From contig NZ_LNKT01000045.1 in assembly GCF_001595645.1 (NCBI RefSeq), forward strand, positions 93,472-157,471: 64,000 bases of DNA. The letters run 5' to 3'. The translations under genes and the position numbers were made by a program. The stretch is from Sulfurovum riftiae. Its GTDB lineage: Bacteria; Campylobacterota; Campylobacteria; Campylobacterales; Sulfurovaceae. Shown in pieces: positions 42,459 through 51,172 of this stretch. The notes beneath the pieces were generated by a model. It was not told the origin of the DNA. It worked only from the letters and a program-made list of their open reading frames with translations, and made no database searches. Numbering within the stretch: position 1 is the stretch's first letter; each line of letters begins with the position of its first letter.

Positions 42459-43100
42459 ATGTTAGTAGCACCAAGTATACTCTCTGCAGATTTCGGCCAC
42501 CTTGCCCGTGATGTGGAAGCCATCTGTGAGGGTGGATGTGACCTTGTTCATGTGGATGTGATGGACGGGCACTTCGTCCCCAACCTGACCATCGGGCCTG
42601 TGGTGGTCGAAGCCGTAGCCAAAGCAGCAACCAAACCGCTCGATATCCACCTGATGGTGGAGAACAATAGTTTCTTTGTCGACCTCTTCGCCCCATTAAA
42701 GCCGGAGTTCATCTCTTTTCATATCGAAGAGGAGAAGCATCCGCACAGACTGATCCAAAAGATTAGATCCCTGGGCATCAGACCGGCGATCGTACTCAAC
42801 CCCCATACACCGCCCGAAGCGATAGAATTCCTGTTTGAAGACCTGGACATGGTCCTGCTGATGAGTGTCAACCCCGGTTTCGGCGGACAGAAATTCATTC
42901 CTTCCGTGATCGAGAAGGCACAGAGGCTTAAAGTATTGATCGAGAAGCACAACCCCGATTGCCTGATCGAGGTAGATGGCGGTGTCAATGATGTGAATGT
43001 CAAAGAACTGGAAGCTGCCGGTGTGGATGTGGTCGTAGCGGGATCATTTGTCTATAAGCATCCCGAAGGGATTGCCAAAGCAATCTCTGCATTAAAATAA
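42459..43100 (+). CDS. rpe: Ribulose-phosphate 3-epimerase
   Basis: 213 aa TIM barrel. APSILSADFGHL, VHVDVMDGHFVPNLTIGP, DIHLMVEN, MSVNPGFGGQKFI and EVDGGVND carry the metal ligands and catalytic Asp residues. Pentose-phosphate or Calvin-type sugar interconversion. Confidence 0.97.
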   Translation: MLVAPSILSADFGHLARDVEAICEGGCDLVHVDVMDGHFVPNLTIGPVVVEAVAKAATKPLDIHLMVENNSFFVDLFAPLKPEFISFHIEEEKHPHRLIQKIRSLGIRPAIVLNPHTPPEAIEFLFEDLDMVLLMSVNPGFGGQKFIPSVIEKAQRLKVLIEKHNPDCLIEVDGGVNDVNVKELEAAGVDVVVAGSFVYKHPEGIAKAISALK

Positions 43101-43111
43101 ATATATTTTGT

Positions 43112-43167
43112 GGTCGATAAATCGACCCTACGGAATGGAATAAAAATGGAGGGTCGGTTTACCGACC
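43112..43167. repeat. REPIN-like pair, type A, heads inward
   Basis: The inverted unit GGTCGATAAATCGACCCTAC (43112-43131) has compensated stem changes. After a 16 bp spacer comes GGAG + GGTCGGTTTACCGACC (43148-43167). GGAG is the known alternative to GTAG as REP head. Orientation is opposite to the pairs at 38.5, 45.2 and 56.2 kb. Confidence 0.75.
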
Positions 43168-43186
43168 ATATAAAAGAAGGTTAACA

Positions 43187-43777
43187 ATGAGAGTCAAGAT
43201 CTGCGGTATTACCAATCTTCGCGATGCACTGCATGCTGCAGAATGCGGAGCGGATGCTCTGGGGTTTGTCTTCTATAACGAATCGCCACGTTACATCACG
43301 CCTAAAGATGCCAAACGTATCATCGATCAGCTGCCTCCTTTCGTAGAAAGGGTAGGACTTTTTGTCAACGAAGGTGTTGAGACCATCGACACGGTCTGCA
43401 GGTATTCGGATATCTCCCTGGCGCAGATCCATTTCGAAGTGGATGAAGAGTCGCTTGATGCAATTTCGCTCAAGACCCTGCCTGTCGTGCGTGCAAGATC
43501 GGCGGAAGATGTACATATATTCTCCCACCGTTACAGACTGGTGGATGCATTTTGTGAGAGTTACGGTGGGAGCGGAAAACGTCTGAACCTTGAATGGTTC
43601 AAAGGGGTTGACTGTTCCAGGATCATCCTTGCCGGAGGCTTGACCCCCGAGAATATTGCCGAAGTGAAACAGTACGGCTTTTACGGTGTGGATGTCAGTT
43701 CCGGTGTTGAGTCGGTTAAAGGAAAGAAAGACCCCAAGAAAGTAGAGCAGTTCCTGCGCAATGCGAAAAGTCTTTGA
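43187..43777 (+). CDS. trpF: Phosphoribosylanthranilate isomerase
   Basis: 196 aa TIM barrel. KICGITNLRDALHA, GADALGFVFY and ILAGGLTPENIAEV, plus VDVSSGVES, are the PRAI signatures. Tryptophan pathway. No other trp genes lie here, so it is unlinked. Overlaps the exonuclease gene by 17 bp. Confidence 0.96.
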   Translation: MRVKICGITNLRDALHAAECGADALGFVFYNESPRYITPKDAKRIIDQLPPFVERVGLFVNEGVETIDTVCRYSDISLAQIHFEVDEESLDAISLKTLPVVRARSAEDVHIFSHRYRLVDAFCESYGGSGKRLNLEWFKGVDCSRIILAGGLTPENIAEVKQYGFYGVDVSSGVESVKGKKDPKKVEQFLRNAKSL

Positions 43778-44555
43778 TGAACTCACCACGGTGTTCCGAA
43801 AACATGGCGGTATACTGACAGAGGAGCAGTACAGAGATGTCGCTATGAAGCATACCACGCTTCTGGAAGACAGTGACACGATCTTCATTCTGCTTCAGGC
43901 TTCGGGTTATCCCATTGAACAGGATGAGAACGGCCTGTACAGACTCAAAACCTTTTTTACCCCCTACCAGGAACAGCGTTACTGTGTCATAGACATAGAG
44001 ACCAACGGCAGCAAACCCGGTACTTCCCAGGTCATCGAGATAGGTGCAGTGATGGTAGAAAAGGGAGAGATCGTTGACCGGATGGAAACCTTTGTTGAGT
44101 GTGCTTTCCTGCCGGAATACATTACCAAGATCACCGGTATTGAACCTACCGATCTCATCGGTGCACCGACCAGGAGAGCTGCATTGACACAGTTAAGACA
44201 GTTCATGGGAGATGCTGTTTTTGTCGCACACAATGCGGATTTTGACTACAGCTTCCTGACCGCATCATTTGACCGTTTCGGTCTGGGCGGTATCGGCAAT
44301 CCGAAACTCTGTACCATAGACCTTGCCAGACGCACGTTTGAGAGCGAGCGCTACGGTTTGGCGTATCTCATCGATTTTCTGGGTATCGAGACCGCGACCC
44401 ACCACCGTGCCTACAGCGATGCTGTGTGTGCAGCCAAAGTAATGGAAAAGAGTTTTGAAAATCTGCCTGAATATGTCAAGACCACGGATGACCTGTTACA
44501 GTTTGCCAAGTCAAGCAAGAAGGCGAGACGTATCAGGAATGAGGGAGCTTTGTAG
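43761..44555 (+). CDS. DnaQ-like 3'-5' exonuclease
   Basis: 264 aa. The N-terminal ~70 residues are a helical region of unknown role. The DEDDh exonuclease domain (about 72-240) has CVIDIETNGSKPG (ExoI), VAHNADFDYSFL (ExoII) and HRAYSDA (ExoIII, His). Acts as a proofreading epsilon-like or general exonuclease. The stop TAG lies inside the GTAG head of a palindromic repeat (44552-44580), so the natural C-terminus may have been altered by that insertion. Confidence 0.9.
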   Translation: MRKVFDELTTVFRKHGGILTEEQYRDVAMKHTTLLEDSDTIFILLQASGYPIEQDENGLYRLKTFFTPYQEQRYCVIDIETNGSKPGTSQVIEIGAVMVEKGEIVDRMETFVECAFLPEYITKITGIEPTDLIGAPTRRAALTQLRQFMGDAVFVAHNADFDYSFLTASFDRFGLGGIGNPKLCTIDLARRTFESERYGLAYLIDFLGIETATHHRAYSDAVCAAKVMEKSFENLPEYVKTTDDLLQFAKSSKKARRIRNEGAL

Positions 44556-44580
44556 GTTGCAATCGTTGATTGCAACCTAC
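44552..44580. repeat. Perfect 29-bp palindromic REP-like element, type C
   Basis: GTAGGTTGCAATC-GTT-GATTGCAACCTAC, a 13-bp perfect stem with GTAG heads at both ends. It supplies the TAG stop to the convergent genes on each side (43761-44555 and 44577-45227) and could act as a bidirectional terminator. Confidence 0.75.
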
Positions 44581-45227
44581 GCGTTTTTCAATATATGATG
44601 GAGAAAAAGGATCTGCGCAAAGACCGGTGCAAAAATGTTCAGTACCGGAACATAATTGAAGAGTGAGGCGATCATGGCGATGAGTGTCGACTTCTTCGTC
44701 TTCTCTTTGATGACTTTTTTGTCTGTGATAAAAAGAGAGGAGACATCATAGGCAGTAGGCGCTTTCAGGATGATCGACCAGAGCCACAGCATCCAGACCT
44801 GCCCAAAGATCGGAATGAAGAGTAGAGGGAAGGTAAAAAGAAAGAGCAGCAGAAAGATCAGTGCTGCCTTGATGCTCAGAAAGATCGAAGTGCTGATATT
44901 GGGTGAACCGACCACTGTGGCATTGGGGTAGTGCTTCTTTGCCAGTCTGATGAGCAGGGGTTCGATCATCAGTGATGTGATCACGGAGATCACTACAATG
45001 AAAAGCATATAGGCGATCGCCATGGTCGCAACGGAAGCACCCGTGGTCTGCAGCCACTCCCAGGGGATCCATGAGAGATAGGTGGTGATGAAGCCCGAGA
45101 GCAGACCACCGAAGACCCAGACGAAGAGTGCGGTTACGATGAGCGAGACGAAGGTGATCTTCAACACAAAGAGGAGCACCTCTCCCGACAGCATATCCTG
45201 CATACTTTTGGTAATGATCTTGTTCAT
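44577..45227 (-). CDS. EI24/CysZ-like membrane protein
   Basis: 216 aa with four membrane helices. Similar in layout to the EI24/CysZ family (central IFLSIKAALIFLLLFLFTFP, then FGQVWMLWLWSIILKAPTAYD). CysZ imports sulfate, but this assignment does not extend to substrate. Its stop lies in the palindrome at 44552-44580. Confidence 0.75.
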   Translation of the reverse strand: MNKIITKSMQDMLSGEVLLFVLKITFVSLIVTALFVWVFGGLLSGFITTYLSWIPWEWLQTTGASVATMAIAYMLFIVVISVITSLMIEPLLIRLAKKHYPNATVVGSPNISTSIFLSIKAALIFLLLFLFTFPLLFIPIFGQVWMLWLWSIILKAPTAYDVSSLFITDKKVIKEKTKKSTLIAMIASLFNYVPVLNIFAPVFAQILFLHHILKNA

Positions 45228-45246
45228 ATTTTTCCTCTCTGTTCAT

Positions 45247-45320
45247 GTAGGGTCGGTTTACCGACCTCTGATTTATTAATTCTGAATTATGTATAAAAAT
45301 GGTCGATAAATCGACCCTAC
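45247..45320. repeat. REPIN-like pair, type A, heads outward
   Basis: GTAGGGTCGGTTTACCGACC at 45247-45266 and the inverted GGTCGATAAATCGACCCTAC at 45301-45320. The second head provides the TAG stop of the gene at 45317. Confidence 0.8.
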
Positions 45321-45841
45321 TGGTACTCGTTTTTGAATTTCACATATCTTTCCGCAGAAGCATACAGCTCTTCCACCTCTTCATCGGTCAGTTCACGTAC
45401 CACTTTTGCAGGGCTCCCCATAATGAGGGAGCGGGGCGGGAACTTTTTGTTCTTGGTCACCAGGCTTCCCGCACCGACAATGGACTCTTTCCCGATAACG
45501 GCACCGTCAAGAATGGTGGCACTCATACCGATAAGACAGGCATCTTCGATGGTACATCCATGCAGCATCACCCGGTGTCCCACGGTCACATCATTGCCGA
45601 TATGTGTCGGATTTCCGTCCGACATATCCGCTTTTTTATGGTGTGTGACATGTATCATACTGAGGTCCTGGATGTTCGTACGGTCACCGATCGTGATGAA
45701 GTGCACATCTCCCCGGACCACGCAGCCGAACCACACAGCTGAATCCTCTCCCATACTGACACGGCCAATGACAGAAGCCCCTTCCGCTACCCAGGCATTT
45801 TTTTTGAGTTTCGGGGTCCACTCTTTGAATTTCAATAACAT
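45317..45841 (-). CDS. Gamma-carbonic anhydrase-like hexapeptide-repeat protein
   Basis: 174 aa left-handed beta-helix with hexapeptide repeats (VIGRVSMGEDSAVWFGCVVRGD, TIGDRTNIQD, HIGNDVTVGHRVMLHGCTI). The zinc His residues are in place (HVTHHKK, VGHRVMLHG). CO2 hydration is possible, but the family includes non-enzymatic members. The TAG stop is part of a REP head. Confidence 0.92.
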   Translation of the reverse strand: MLLKFKEWTPKLKKNAWVAEGASVIGRVSMGEDSAVWFGCVVRGDVHFITIGDRTNIQDLSMIHVTHHKKADMSDGNPTHIGNDVTVGHRVMLHGCTIEDACLIGMSATILDGAVIGKESIVGAGSLVTKNKKFPPRSLIMGSPAKVVRELTDEEVEELYASAERYVKFKNEYQ

Positions 45842-45859
45842 TTTTTCTCCTATAGGAAA

Positions 45860-45881
45860 GGTGGACTGAAGCCCACCCTAC
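45860..45881 (-). repeat. REP-like unit, type B
   Basis: Reverse complement of GTAG + GGTGGGC-TTCA-GTCCACC. The head supplies the TAG stop of ppk1. Confidence 0.65.
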
Positions 45882-47965
45882 GAGTCTTTGAGTATACGGC
45901 TTGCCAGACGGCTGACATAGTCCGGTGTCTCTTTTTTGGTCTTGTCGTAGATCTTGTTGACGTACTGTTCAAGTACCTCATGGTTGTTGACCGCCTTGCC
46001 CAGCATAGGTACTTTCACATAATTTCCGTCTTCCTGCAGTTCCCATCTGAGCTGGTTGTCTGCAAGCTGCAGCATCAGTATCTGTACGATCTTCTGTGTC
46101 AGTTTCTCTTCCACGATAGGTGTCATGAGCTCGATACGGCGTATCAGGTTTCGTGGCATCAGATCGGCAGAGGAGATGAAGCAGTTCACTTTGTTGTTCT
46201 TGAAATAGTAGATCCTCGGGTGTTCCAGGTATTTACCGATAATGGAGGAGACAGTAATGTTCTCACTGACGCCTTTGATACGTGGTTTCAGACAGCAGAT
46301 CCCCCGGATGATGAGGTCGATCTTGCACCCCTCCTGTGAGGCCAGGTAGAGTGCTTTGATGATGTCCTTGTCCACAAGCGAATTGGCTTTGAGGATGATA
46401 TGGCCGTTTTTGCCGAATTTGCCCTCTTTTTCGATCAGGCGGATCAGTTTGGGTTTAATCTGTACCGGAGACATGAAGAGTGTATCAAGTTTGGTATAGG
46501 TGGAAAATCCTGTCAGGAAATGGAAAAAGTGTGTTGCATCATTCCCAAAGGCCTCTTTGGAGGTAAAGTAGGAGATATCGGTATAGATCTTGGCCGTACT
46601 GGGGTTGTAGTTCCCTGTTGCCAGGTGTACATAACTCTGCAGTTTCTTGCCTTTGCGTTTGATGATCTGTGCGATCTTCGCATGTACCTTGAGACCGGGA
46701 ATACCGTAAACAACGTGTGCTCCCGCATCTTCAAGTGCCTTGGCCCAGCGCAGGTTGTTCTCTTCATCGAAGCGGGCTTTGAGTTCAACAAGTACCATTA
46801 CCTGCTTTCCGTCTCTGACCGCATCAATCAGTGCTTTGACAATGGGTGACTTCTGCCCCGCACGGTAAAGCGTCATACGGATGGCAAGTGTGTCCGGGTC
46901 TGCTGCTGCCTGTTTGATGAACTGTACCACGGGTTCGAAACTGTCGAAGGGGTGGTAGAGCAGTACATCCTGTTTTTCTATCGCTTCGAAGAGGTTCTCA
47001 CTGTCAAGCGGCGGCAGTGTTTTCGGGGTGAAAGTTGGCAGTACAAGATGTGAGAGTGCTTTGTCACCTACGATCTGCCATAAGCTGCCCAGATTCAGGG
47101 GAACACCTTTGTAGGAGTAGATATCATCCTCATCGAGGTTGAGGTGTGACAGCAGGAAATTGAGCAGCCCTTTGTCCGCACCTTCCATCAGTTCAAGCCG
47201 GATCAGTGAACCTTTGTTCCTTGAACGCAGTCCTTCCTGAAGAATTTCAAGAAAATCATCCGCCTCTTCCTCTTCTATTTCGATATCGGCATTCCGTGTG
47301 ACTCTGAACGGTGTGGAAGCAAGCTGGGTAAAACCCGGGAAGAGTTCGCCCGAGAAGTGCTCCACCACACTCTCGATCGGAACAAATGTCTGTCCTGTCT
47401 GAATGAAACGCGGGAGGATACGCGGGATCCTGATGAGCCCGTGTTTGATGTTCTTTGAATCATCTTCGAGGGTGATGGCCAGACCGAAACTGAGATTGTT
47501 GAGATGTGGGAAAGGGTGGGTCGCATCTACTGCAATGGGAATAATGACAGGAAAGATCTCATTGAAGAATATCTCTTCTATCTCTGCCTGCTCGGCAGTG
47601 TTGAGCATATCGTAATTCTTGACATGGACACCATGGGTATGTAGTTCTGAGATGATGGAAGCATAGCAGTTCTCAAGGATCTCCTGCTCTCTATGCAGAT
47701 AGTCCCGTATCGCATCAAGCTGTTCGGTAGGCGTGAGTTTATCGGCACCACTCTCCTGTATACGTGCTTTGAAAAGTGCTTTGAGGCCGGCTACACGGAT
47801 CATGTAGAACTCATCGAGGTTCGTTCCGTAGATCGCAAGGAACTTCAGTCTCTCAAGCGGGGGGAGTTTCTCATCAAGCGCTTGTGCAAGTACACGGGAG
47901 TTGAACTGAAGCCATGAGAGTTCACGGTTGAAATAGAGTTGTGACGAATTGAGGTCTATAGCCAT
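45878..47965 (-). CDS. ppk1: Polyphosphate kinase 1
   Basis: 695 aa. Four-domain PPK1: N-terminal YFNRELSWLQFNSRVL, catalytic region RMTLYRAGQKSPIVKAL, the phospho-His in GLKVHAKIAQI, and ATGNYNPSTAKIYTD, then LIRGICCLKPRIKGVSENI. Makes polyphosphate from ATP. The stop codon lies in a REP head, after residues RILKDS. Confidence 0.96.
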   Translation of the reverse strand: MAIDLNSSQLYFNRELSWLQFNSRVLAQALDEKLPPLERLKFLAIYGTNLDEFYMIRVAGLKALFKARIQESGADKLTPTEQLDAIRDYLHREQEILENCYASIISELHTHGVHVKNYDMLNTAEQAEIEEIFFNEIFPVIIPIAVDATHPFPHLNNLSFGLAITLEDDSKNIKHGLIRIPRILPRFIQTGQTFVPIESVVEHFSGELFPGFTQLASTPFRVTRNADIEIEEEEADDFLEILQEGLRSRNKGSLIRLELMEGADKGLLNFLLSHLNLDEDDIYSYKGVPLNLGSLWQIVGDKALSHLVLPTFTPKTLPPLDSENLFEAIEKQDVLLYHPFDSFEPVVQFIKQAAADPDTLAIRMTLYRAGQKSPIVKALIDAVRDGKQVMVLVELKARFDEENNLRWAKALEDAGAHVVYGIPGLKVHAKIAQIIKRKGKKLQSYVHLATGNYNPSTAKIYTDISYFTSKEAFGNDATHFFHFLTGFSTYTKLDTLFMSPVQIKPKLIRLIEKEGKFGKNGHIILKANSLVDKDIIKALYLASQEGCKIDLIIRGICCLKPRIKGVSENITVSSIIGKYLEHPRIYYFKNNKVNCFISSADLMPRNLIRRIELMTPIVEEKLTQKIVQILMLQLADNQLRWELQEDGNYVKVPMLGKAVNNHEVLEQYVNKIYDKTKKETPDYVSRLASRILKDS

Positions 47966-48036
47966 TTGATTGCCTGTATATATTGGGTATGATTTTTGTG
48001 TATTATATCGAAAATGTATTTGTAGTTTGAATGGAT

Positions 48037-48089
48037 GGTCGATAAATCGACCCTACATGCAAAATATCCGTAGGGTCGGTTCACCGACC
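48037..48089. repeat. REPIN-like pair, type A, heads inward
   Basis: Inverted GGTCGATAAATCGACCCTAC (48037-48056), then GTAG-headed GGTCGGTTCACCGACC (48070-48089), spacer 13 bp. Between divergently spaced minus-strand ppk1 and uvrB. Confidence 0.75.
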
Positions 48090-48096
48090 AAAAAAG

Positions 48097-50070
48097 TTAA
48101 AGTTTTTTCACCTTTGCTATTTCATCACGTAATCGTGCCGCTTCCTCAAACTCCAGATTTTTTGCTGCAGCGAGCATTTTGGCTTTGAGCTCTTTGACGA
48201 GCTGTTGTCTTTCCGCTTTGGGCATTTTGTCCAGCTTGCTTCGTTTGTTGTAAAGTTCTCCTGCATCTTCCACTTTGAGGTTGGTATCGAGTTCACGTAT
48301 GGTCGTTGTCGGAGTGATACCATGTTCTTTGTTGTATGCGATCTGTTTCTCTCTTCGTTTCTGGGTGATCTCGATAGTCGCTTTCATGGAATCGGTCATC
48401 TTCTTGGCATACATCAGCACTTTTCCGTTGGCATTTCTTGCCGCTCTTCCCGCAGTCTGAATGAGCGAGGTCTTTGAGCGCAGGAACCCCTCTTTGTCGG
48501 CATCAAGTATGGCGACCAGGCTTACTTCGGGCAGGTCGAGTCCCTCTCTGAGCAGGTTGATCCCTATCAAAATGTCAAACTCTCCCAGACGCAGTGAACG
48601 GATCACCTGGTTTCTCTCGATTGCATCAAGATCCGAGTGCATGTAGCGTGCTTTGAGTCCCAGGTCGTTGTAGTAACTTGTCAACTCCTCTGCCATCTTT
48701 TTTGTCAACACCGTGACAAGTACACGTTCGCCTCTCTCGATCACCGGTTTCATTCGGTCATGAAGATTTTCTACCTGATAGGTAGAGTCGATCACTTCTA
48801 TTTCTGGATCGAGCAGGCCGGTAGGGCGTACCACCTGCTCCGCCACAACAGAGGAGAGTTCTATCTCCAGCGGTGTCGGAGTAGCGGAGACGAAAAGGTA
48901 GTGGGGTGCTTTGTTGATGTACTCGTCAAACATCAGCGGACGGTTGTCAAGTGCGGAGGGGAGCCTGAAACCATGGTCGACAAGGACCTCTTTTCTGCTT
49001 CTGTCACCCGCATACATACCACGGAACTGTGGAAGGGAGACATGGGACTCATCTACAATGACAAGGTAGTCATCGTGCATCGCTTCGAAGTAATCCATCA
49101 TGGAGTAGGGGGTCTCTCCCGGTTTTTTCCCTGTAAGATGCCGTGAATAATTCTCGATCCCTTTACACATGCCGGTAGCTTCTATCATCTCCAGGTCGAA
49201 TTCTGTACGCTGTTTGAGCCGGTTGTACTCGACCATTCTGTCCTCTTTCTGAAAATAGGCAAGCCGTTCATCGAGCTCTTCTTCTATGGTTTTGACCGCA
49301 CGTGCGAGTTTTTCCTTGCTGACGATGAACTGGTTGGCAGAGTAGATGGTGACCTCTTTGAGATCTCTGTTCTTTTCTCCGGTCAGAGAGTTGAACTCAT
49401 AGATCGCTTCCACTTCATCGCCGAAGAACTCTATGCGCATGGCGAACTCATCCGAATAGGCAGGGTAGACATCTACCACTTCACCGCTGACACGGAAATT
49501 CCCTATATCGAAAAATTCATCGTTGCGTTTGTATCCCATATCGACGAATTTGAGAAGCAGTTCTTTCTGGTTGTACTCCTCTCCCACAACAAGTTTCTGT
49601 ACGATGGTCTTGTAATCCTCCGGAGAGCCCAGACCGTAGTTGGCTGAAACCGAAGCGATGACAATGACATCGTCATGGCTGAGCAGAGAAGCGGTCGTAC
49701 TCAGACGAAGCCGTTCAAGTTCTTCGTTGATGGAGGAATCTTTCTCGATGAAAAGATCCTGCCTGGGAAGGTAGGCTTCAGGCTGATAGTAGTCATAGTA
49801 GGAGATGAAATACTCCACATGGTTGTTGGGAAAAAAACTTTTGAACTCCGAGTAGAGCTGTGCCGCCAGTGTTTTGTTGTGTGTCATGATGAGCGTAGGC
49901 TTTTTGGTCTTCTCTATCACTTTCGCCATCGTATAGGTCTTCCCCGAACCTGTCACCCCGAGCAGGGTCTGATAACGGTTTCCCGACTCGATGGAAGTTA
50001 CAAGTGAATCGATGGCAGTAGGCTGGTCACCGGCAGGCTTGTAATTGCTTTTGACTGCGAAGTTTGGCAT
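48097..50070 (-). CDS. uvrB: UvrABC excinuclease subunit B
   Basis: 657 aa. Walker [16 protein letters not shown], beta-hairpin [12 protein letters not shown], helicase motifs ([18 protein letters not shown]), and a C-terminal UVR domain ([28 protein letters not shown]). Damage verification in nucleotide excision repair. Confidence 0.97.
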   Translation of the reverse strand: MPNFAVKSNYKPAGDQPTAIDSLVTSIESGNRYQTLLGVTGSGKTYTMAKVIEKTKKPTLIMTHNKTLAAQLYSEFKSFFPNNHVEYFISYYDYYQPEAYLPRQDLFIEKDSSINEELERLRLSTTASLLSHDDVIVIASVSANYGLGSPEDYKTIVQKLVVGEEYNQKELLLKFVDMGYKRNDEFFDIGNFRVSGEVVDVYPAYSDEFAMRIEFFGDEVEAIYEFNSLTGEKNRDLKEVTIYSANQFIVSKEKLARAVKTIEEELDERLAYFQKEDRMVEYNRLKQRTEFDLEMIEATGMCKGIENYSRHLTGKKPGETPYSMMDYFEAMHDDYLVIVDESHVSLPQFRGMYAGDRSRKEVLVDHGFRLPSALDNRPLMFDEYINKAPHYLFVSATPTPLEIELSSVVAEQVVRPTGLLDPEIEVIDSTYQVENLHDRMKPVIERGERVLVTVLTKKMAEELTSYYNDLGLKARYMHSDLDAIERNQVIRSLRLGEFDILIGINLLREGLDLPEVSLVAILDADKEGFLRSKTSLIQTAGRAARNANGKVLMYAKKMTDSMKATIEITQKRREKQIAYNKEHGITPTTTIRELDTNLKVEDAGELYNKRSKLDKMPKAERQQLVKELKAKMLAAAKNLEFEEAARLRDEIAKVKKL

Positions 50071-50086
50071 GTATTTCCTTTGGAAA

Positions 50087-50116
50087 ATTAGAAGTTAGAA
50101 ATTAAAAATTAGAAAT
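50087..50116. repeat. Heptamer tandem array (ATTAGAA)4, left
   Basis: Units ATTAGAA, GTTAGAA, ATTAAAA, ATTAGAA. Inverted relative to the array at 50503, with the four-helix-bundle gene between them. Confidence 0.8.
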
Positions 50117-50131
50117 GATGGTGTGCATTTT

Positions 50132-50491
50132 TCAAATGCTTTTATTTTTGAGGGTTTTTGTGATAGATACCAATAAGCCTACAAGTTCCTTGTTGTCTTT
50201 TAAAAGGCTATGATGCATAGGTTTTGATATGTATTCGGTATCATGAAGAAGATTTATCCAGTATTGTGTTTCATTGGCTTCCTTGAGTGCAATCATAAGT
50301 TTATTTAAAAAATCTGCTCGTGATTGTGCAAATTTGGATTCACTGATCAAGGCACAAATAGCTGTGCCTGAACGAATAATTTGTTTATTTAAAACATACT
50401 CCTTCTTTTCATTGGAAAGATATTGACTCAAGCGCACAATACGTATGGAGAATGCATAGATTTTGTCATAGAGTATATTTTTTTCTTCCAT
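50132..50491 (-). CDS. Four-helix-bundle protein (23S rRNA intervening-sequence / S23 family)
   Basis: 119 aa, basic, four amphipathic helices. Family pattern YAFSIRIVRLSQYL ... SGTAICALISESKFAQSRADF ... KEANETQYWINLL. Members occur inside rRNA intervening sequences or as free genes, sometimes linked to retroelements. Function is unknown. Flanked by inverted heptamer arrays, which suggests a small inserted cassette. Confidence 0.88.
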   Translation of the reverse strand: MEEKNILYDKIYAFSIRIVRLSQYLSNEKKEYVLNKQIIRSGTAICALISESKFAQSRADFLNKLMIALKEANETQYWINLLHDTEYISKPMHHSLLKDNKELVGLLVSITKTLKNKSI

Positions 50492-50502
50492 TTTTTTCTC
50501 AA

Positions 50503-50530
50503 TTTCTAATTTCTAATTTCTAATTTCTAA
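50503..50530. repeat. Heptamer tandem array (TTTCTAA)4, right
   Basis: Four perfect units, inverted relative to 50087-50116. Confidence 0.85.
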
Positions 50531-50581
50531 TTCTTTCGCTATTATAACACATCAAATAAAATATCAATTACGGAGCGGAAG

Positions 50582-50800
50582 ATGTCGGCATTACAGAAAT
50601 TACAGGAAAAGATCACCCAATGGAAAGCAGATCATGAAGCGATCAAAAGCGAGAATGCACAGCTTAAAGCAGAGCTTTCGAGTGTATCGGGTTCCCAAAA
50701 TGAAAAAGATGCCCTCATCGAGTCTCTTAAAAGAGAGTTGGCGGAGAAAGATGCTGAGATCGAAAAGATCATTGCGCAGGTAGAGGCGCTACTGTCGTAG
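50582..50800 (+). CDS. Small coiled-coil protein
   Basis: 72 aa, almost entirely coiled coil with regular heptads (KLQEKITQWKADHEAI, LIESLKRELAEKDAEIEKII). Its size and pattern recall ZapB-like division proteins, and the next gene may be its partner, but this is only a suggestion. RBS GGAGCGGAAG. Confidence 0.75.
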   Translation: MSALQKLQEKITQWKADHEAIKSENAQLKAELSSVSGSQNEKDALIESLKRELAEKDAEIEKIIAQVEALLS

Positions 50801-50804
50801 CGAA

Positions 50805-50846
50805 ATTAGAAATTAGAAATTAGAAATTAGAAATTAGAAATTAGAA
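50805..50846. repeat. Heptamer tandem array (ATTAGAA)6
   Basis: Six near-perfect units starting 5 bp after the coiled-coil gene stop. Same unit and orientation as 50087-50116. Confidence 0.88.
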
Positions 50847-50912
50847 ATGAAAAAACTTTTATTTCTAATGGGTAGTTTTTAGTTTTCATATTGATTATCC
50901 AAAGGACTATAT

Positions 50913-51134
50913 ATGAAAAACGTAGGACTTACCGTCTGCGGTAACCGGTACGAGATCAAACTTGAAGATGATTTTGCAGATTTCGTAAACAAGGACCTGG
51001 CAGATGCCGGTGTTAATCTGCATACGGACAACAAGCCGGACAAACTCCTCAAAGCCTACCTGCGTCTAGCGAAACAGGCTACCTCCTATGAGGATGAGAT
51101 AGAACTGCTCATCGAAACACTGGACGGTCTGTAA
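50913..51134 (+). CDS. Small conserved protein, possibly ZapA-like
   Basis: 73 aa. N-terminal beta part (VGLTVCGNRYEIKLEDDFADF) and helical C-terminus (LLKAYLRLAKQATSYEDEIELLI). The order 'small coiled coil, then beta-helix small protein' resembles ZapB/ZapA pairs, but sequence support is weak. Confidence 0.6.
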   Translation: MKNVGLTVCGNRYEIKLEDDFADFVNKDLADAGVNLHTDNKPDKLLKAYLRLAKQATSYEDEIELLIETLDGL

Positions 51135-51172
51135 CTCTTTTTGGATGTGCCCTTTACGGCATCATCTTTCTT

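Noticed and set aside
40712-42523. 603-codon minus-strand frame opposite the MscS gene
   Set aside because: It is a codon-bias shadow: the plus-strand frame has clear MscS motifs, and the minus frame is rich in His, Cys and Arg with no domain.
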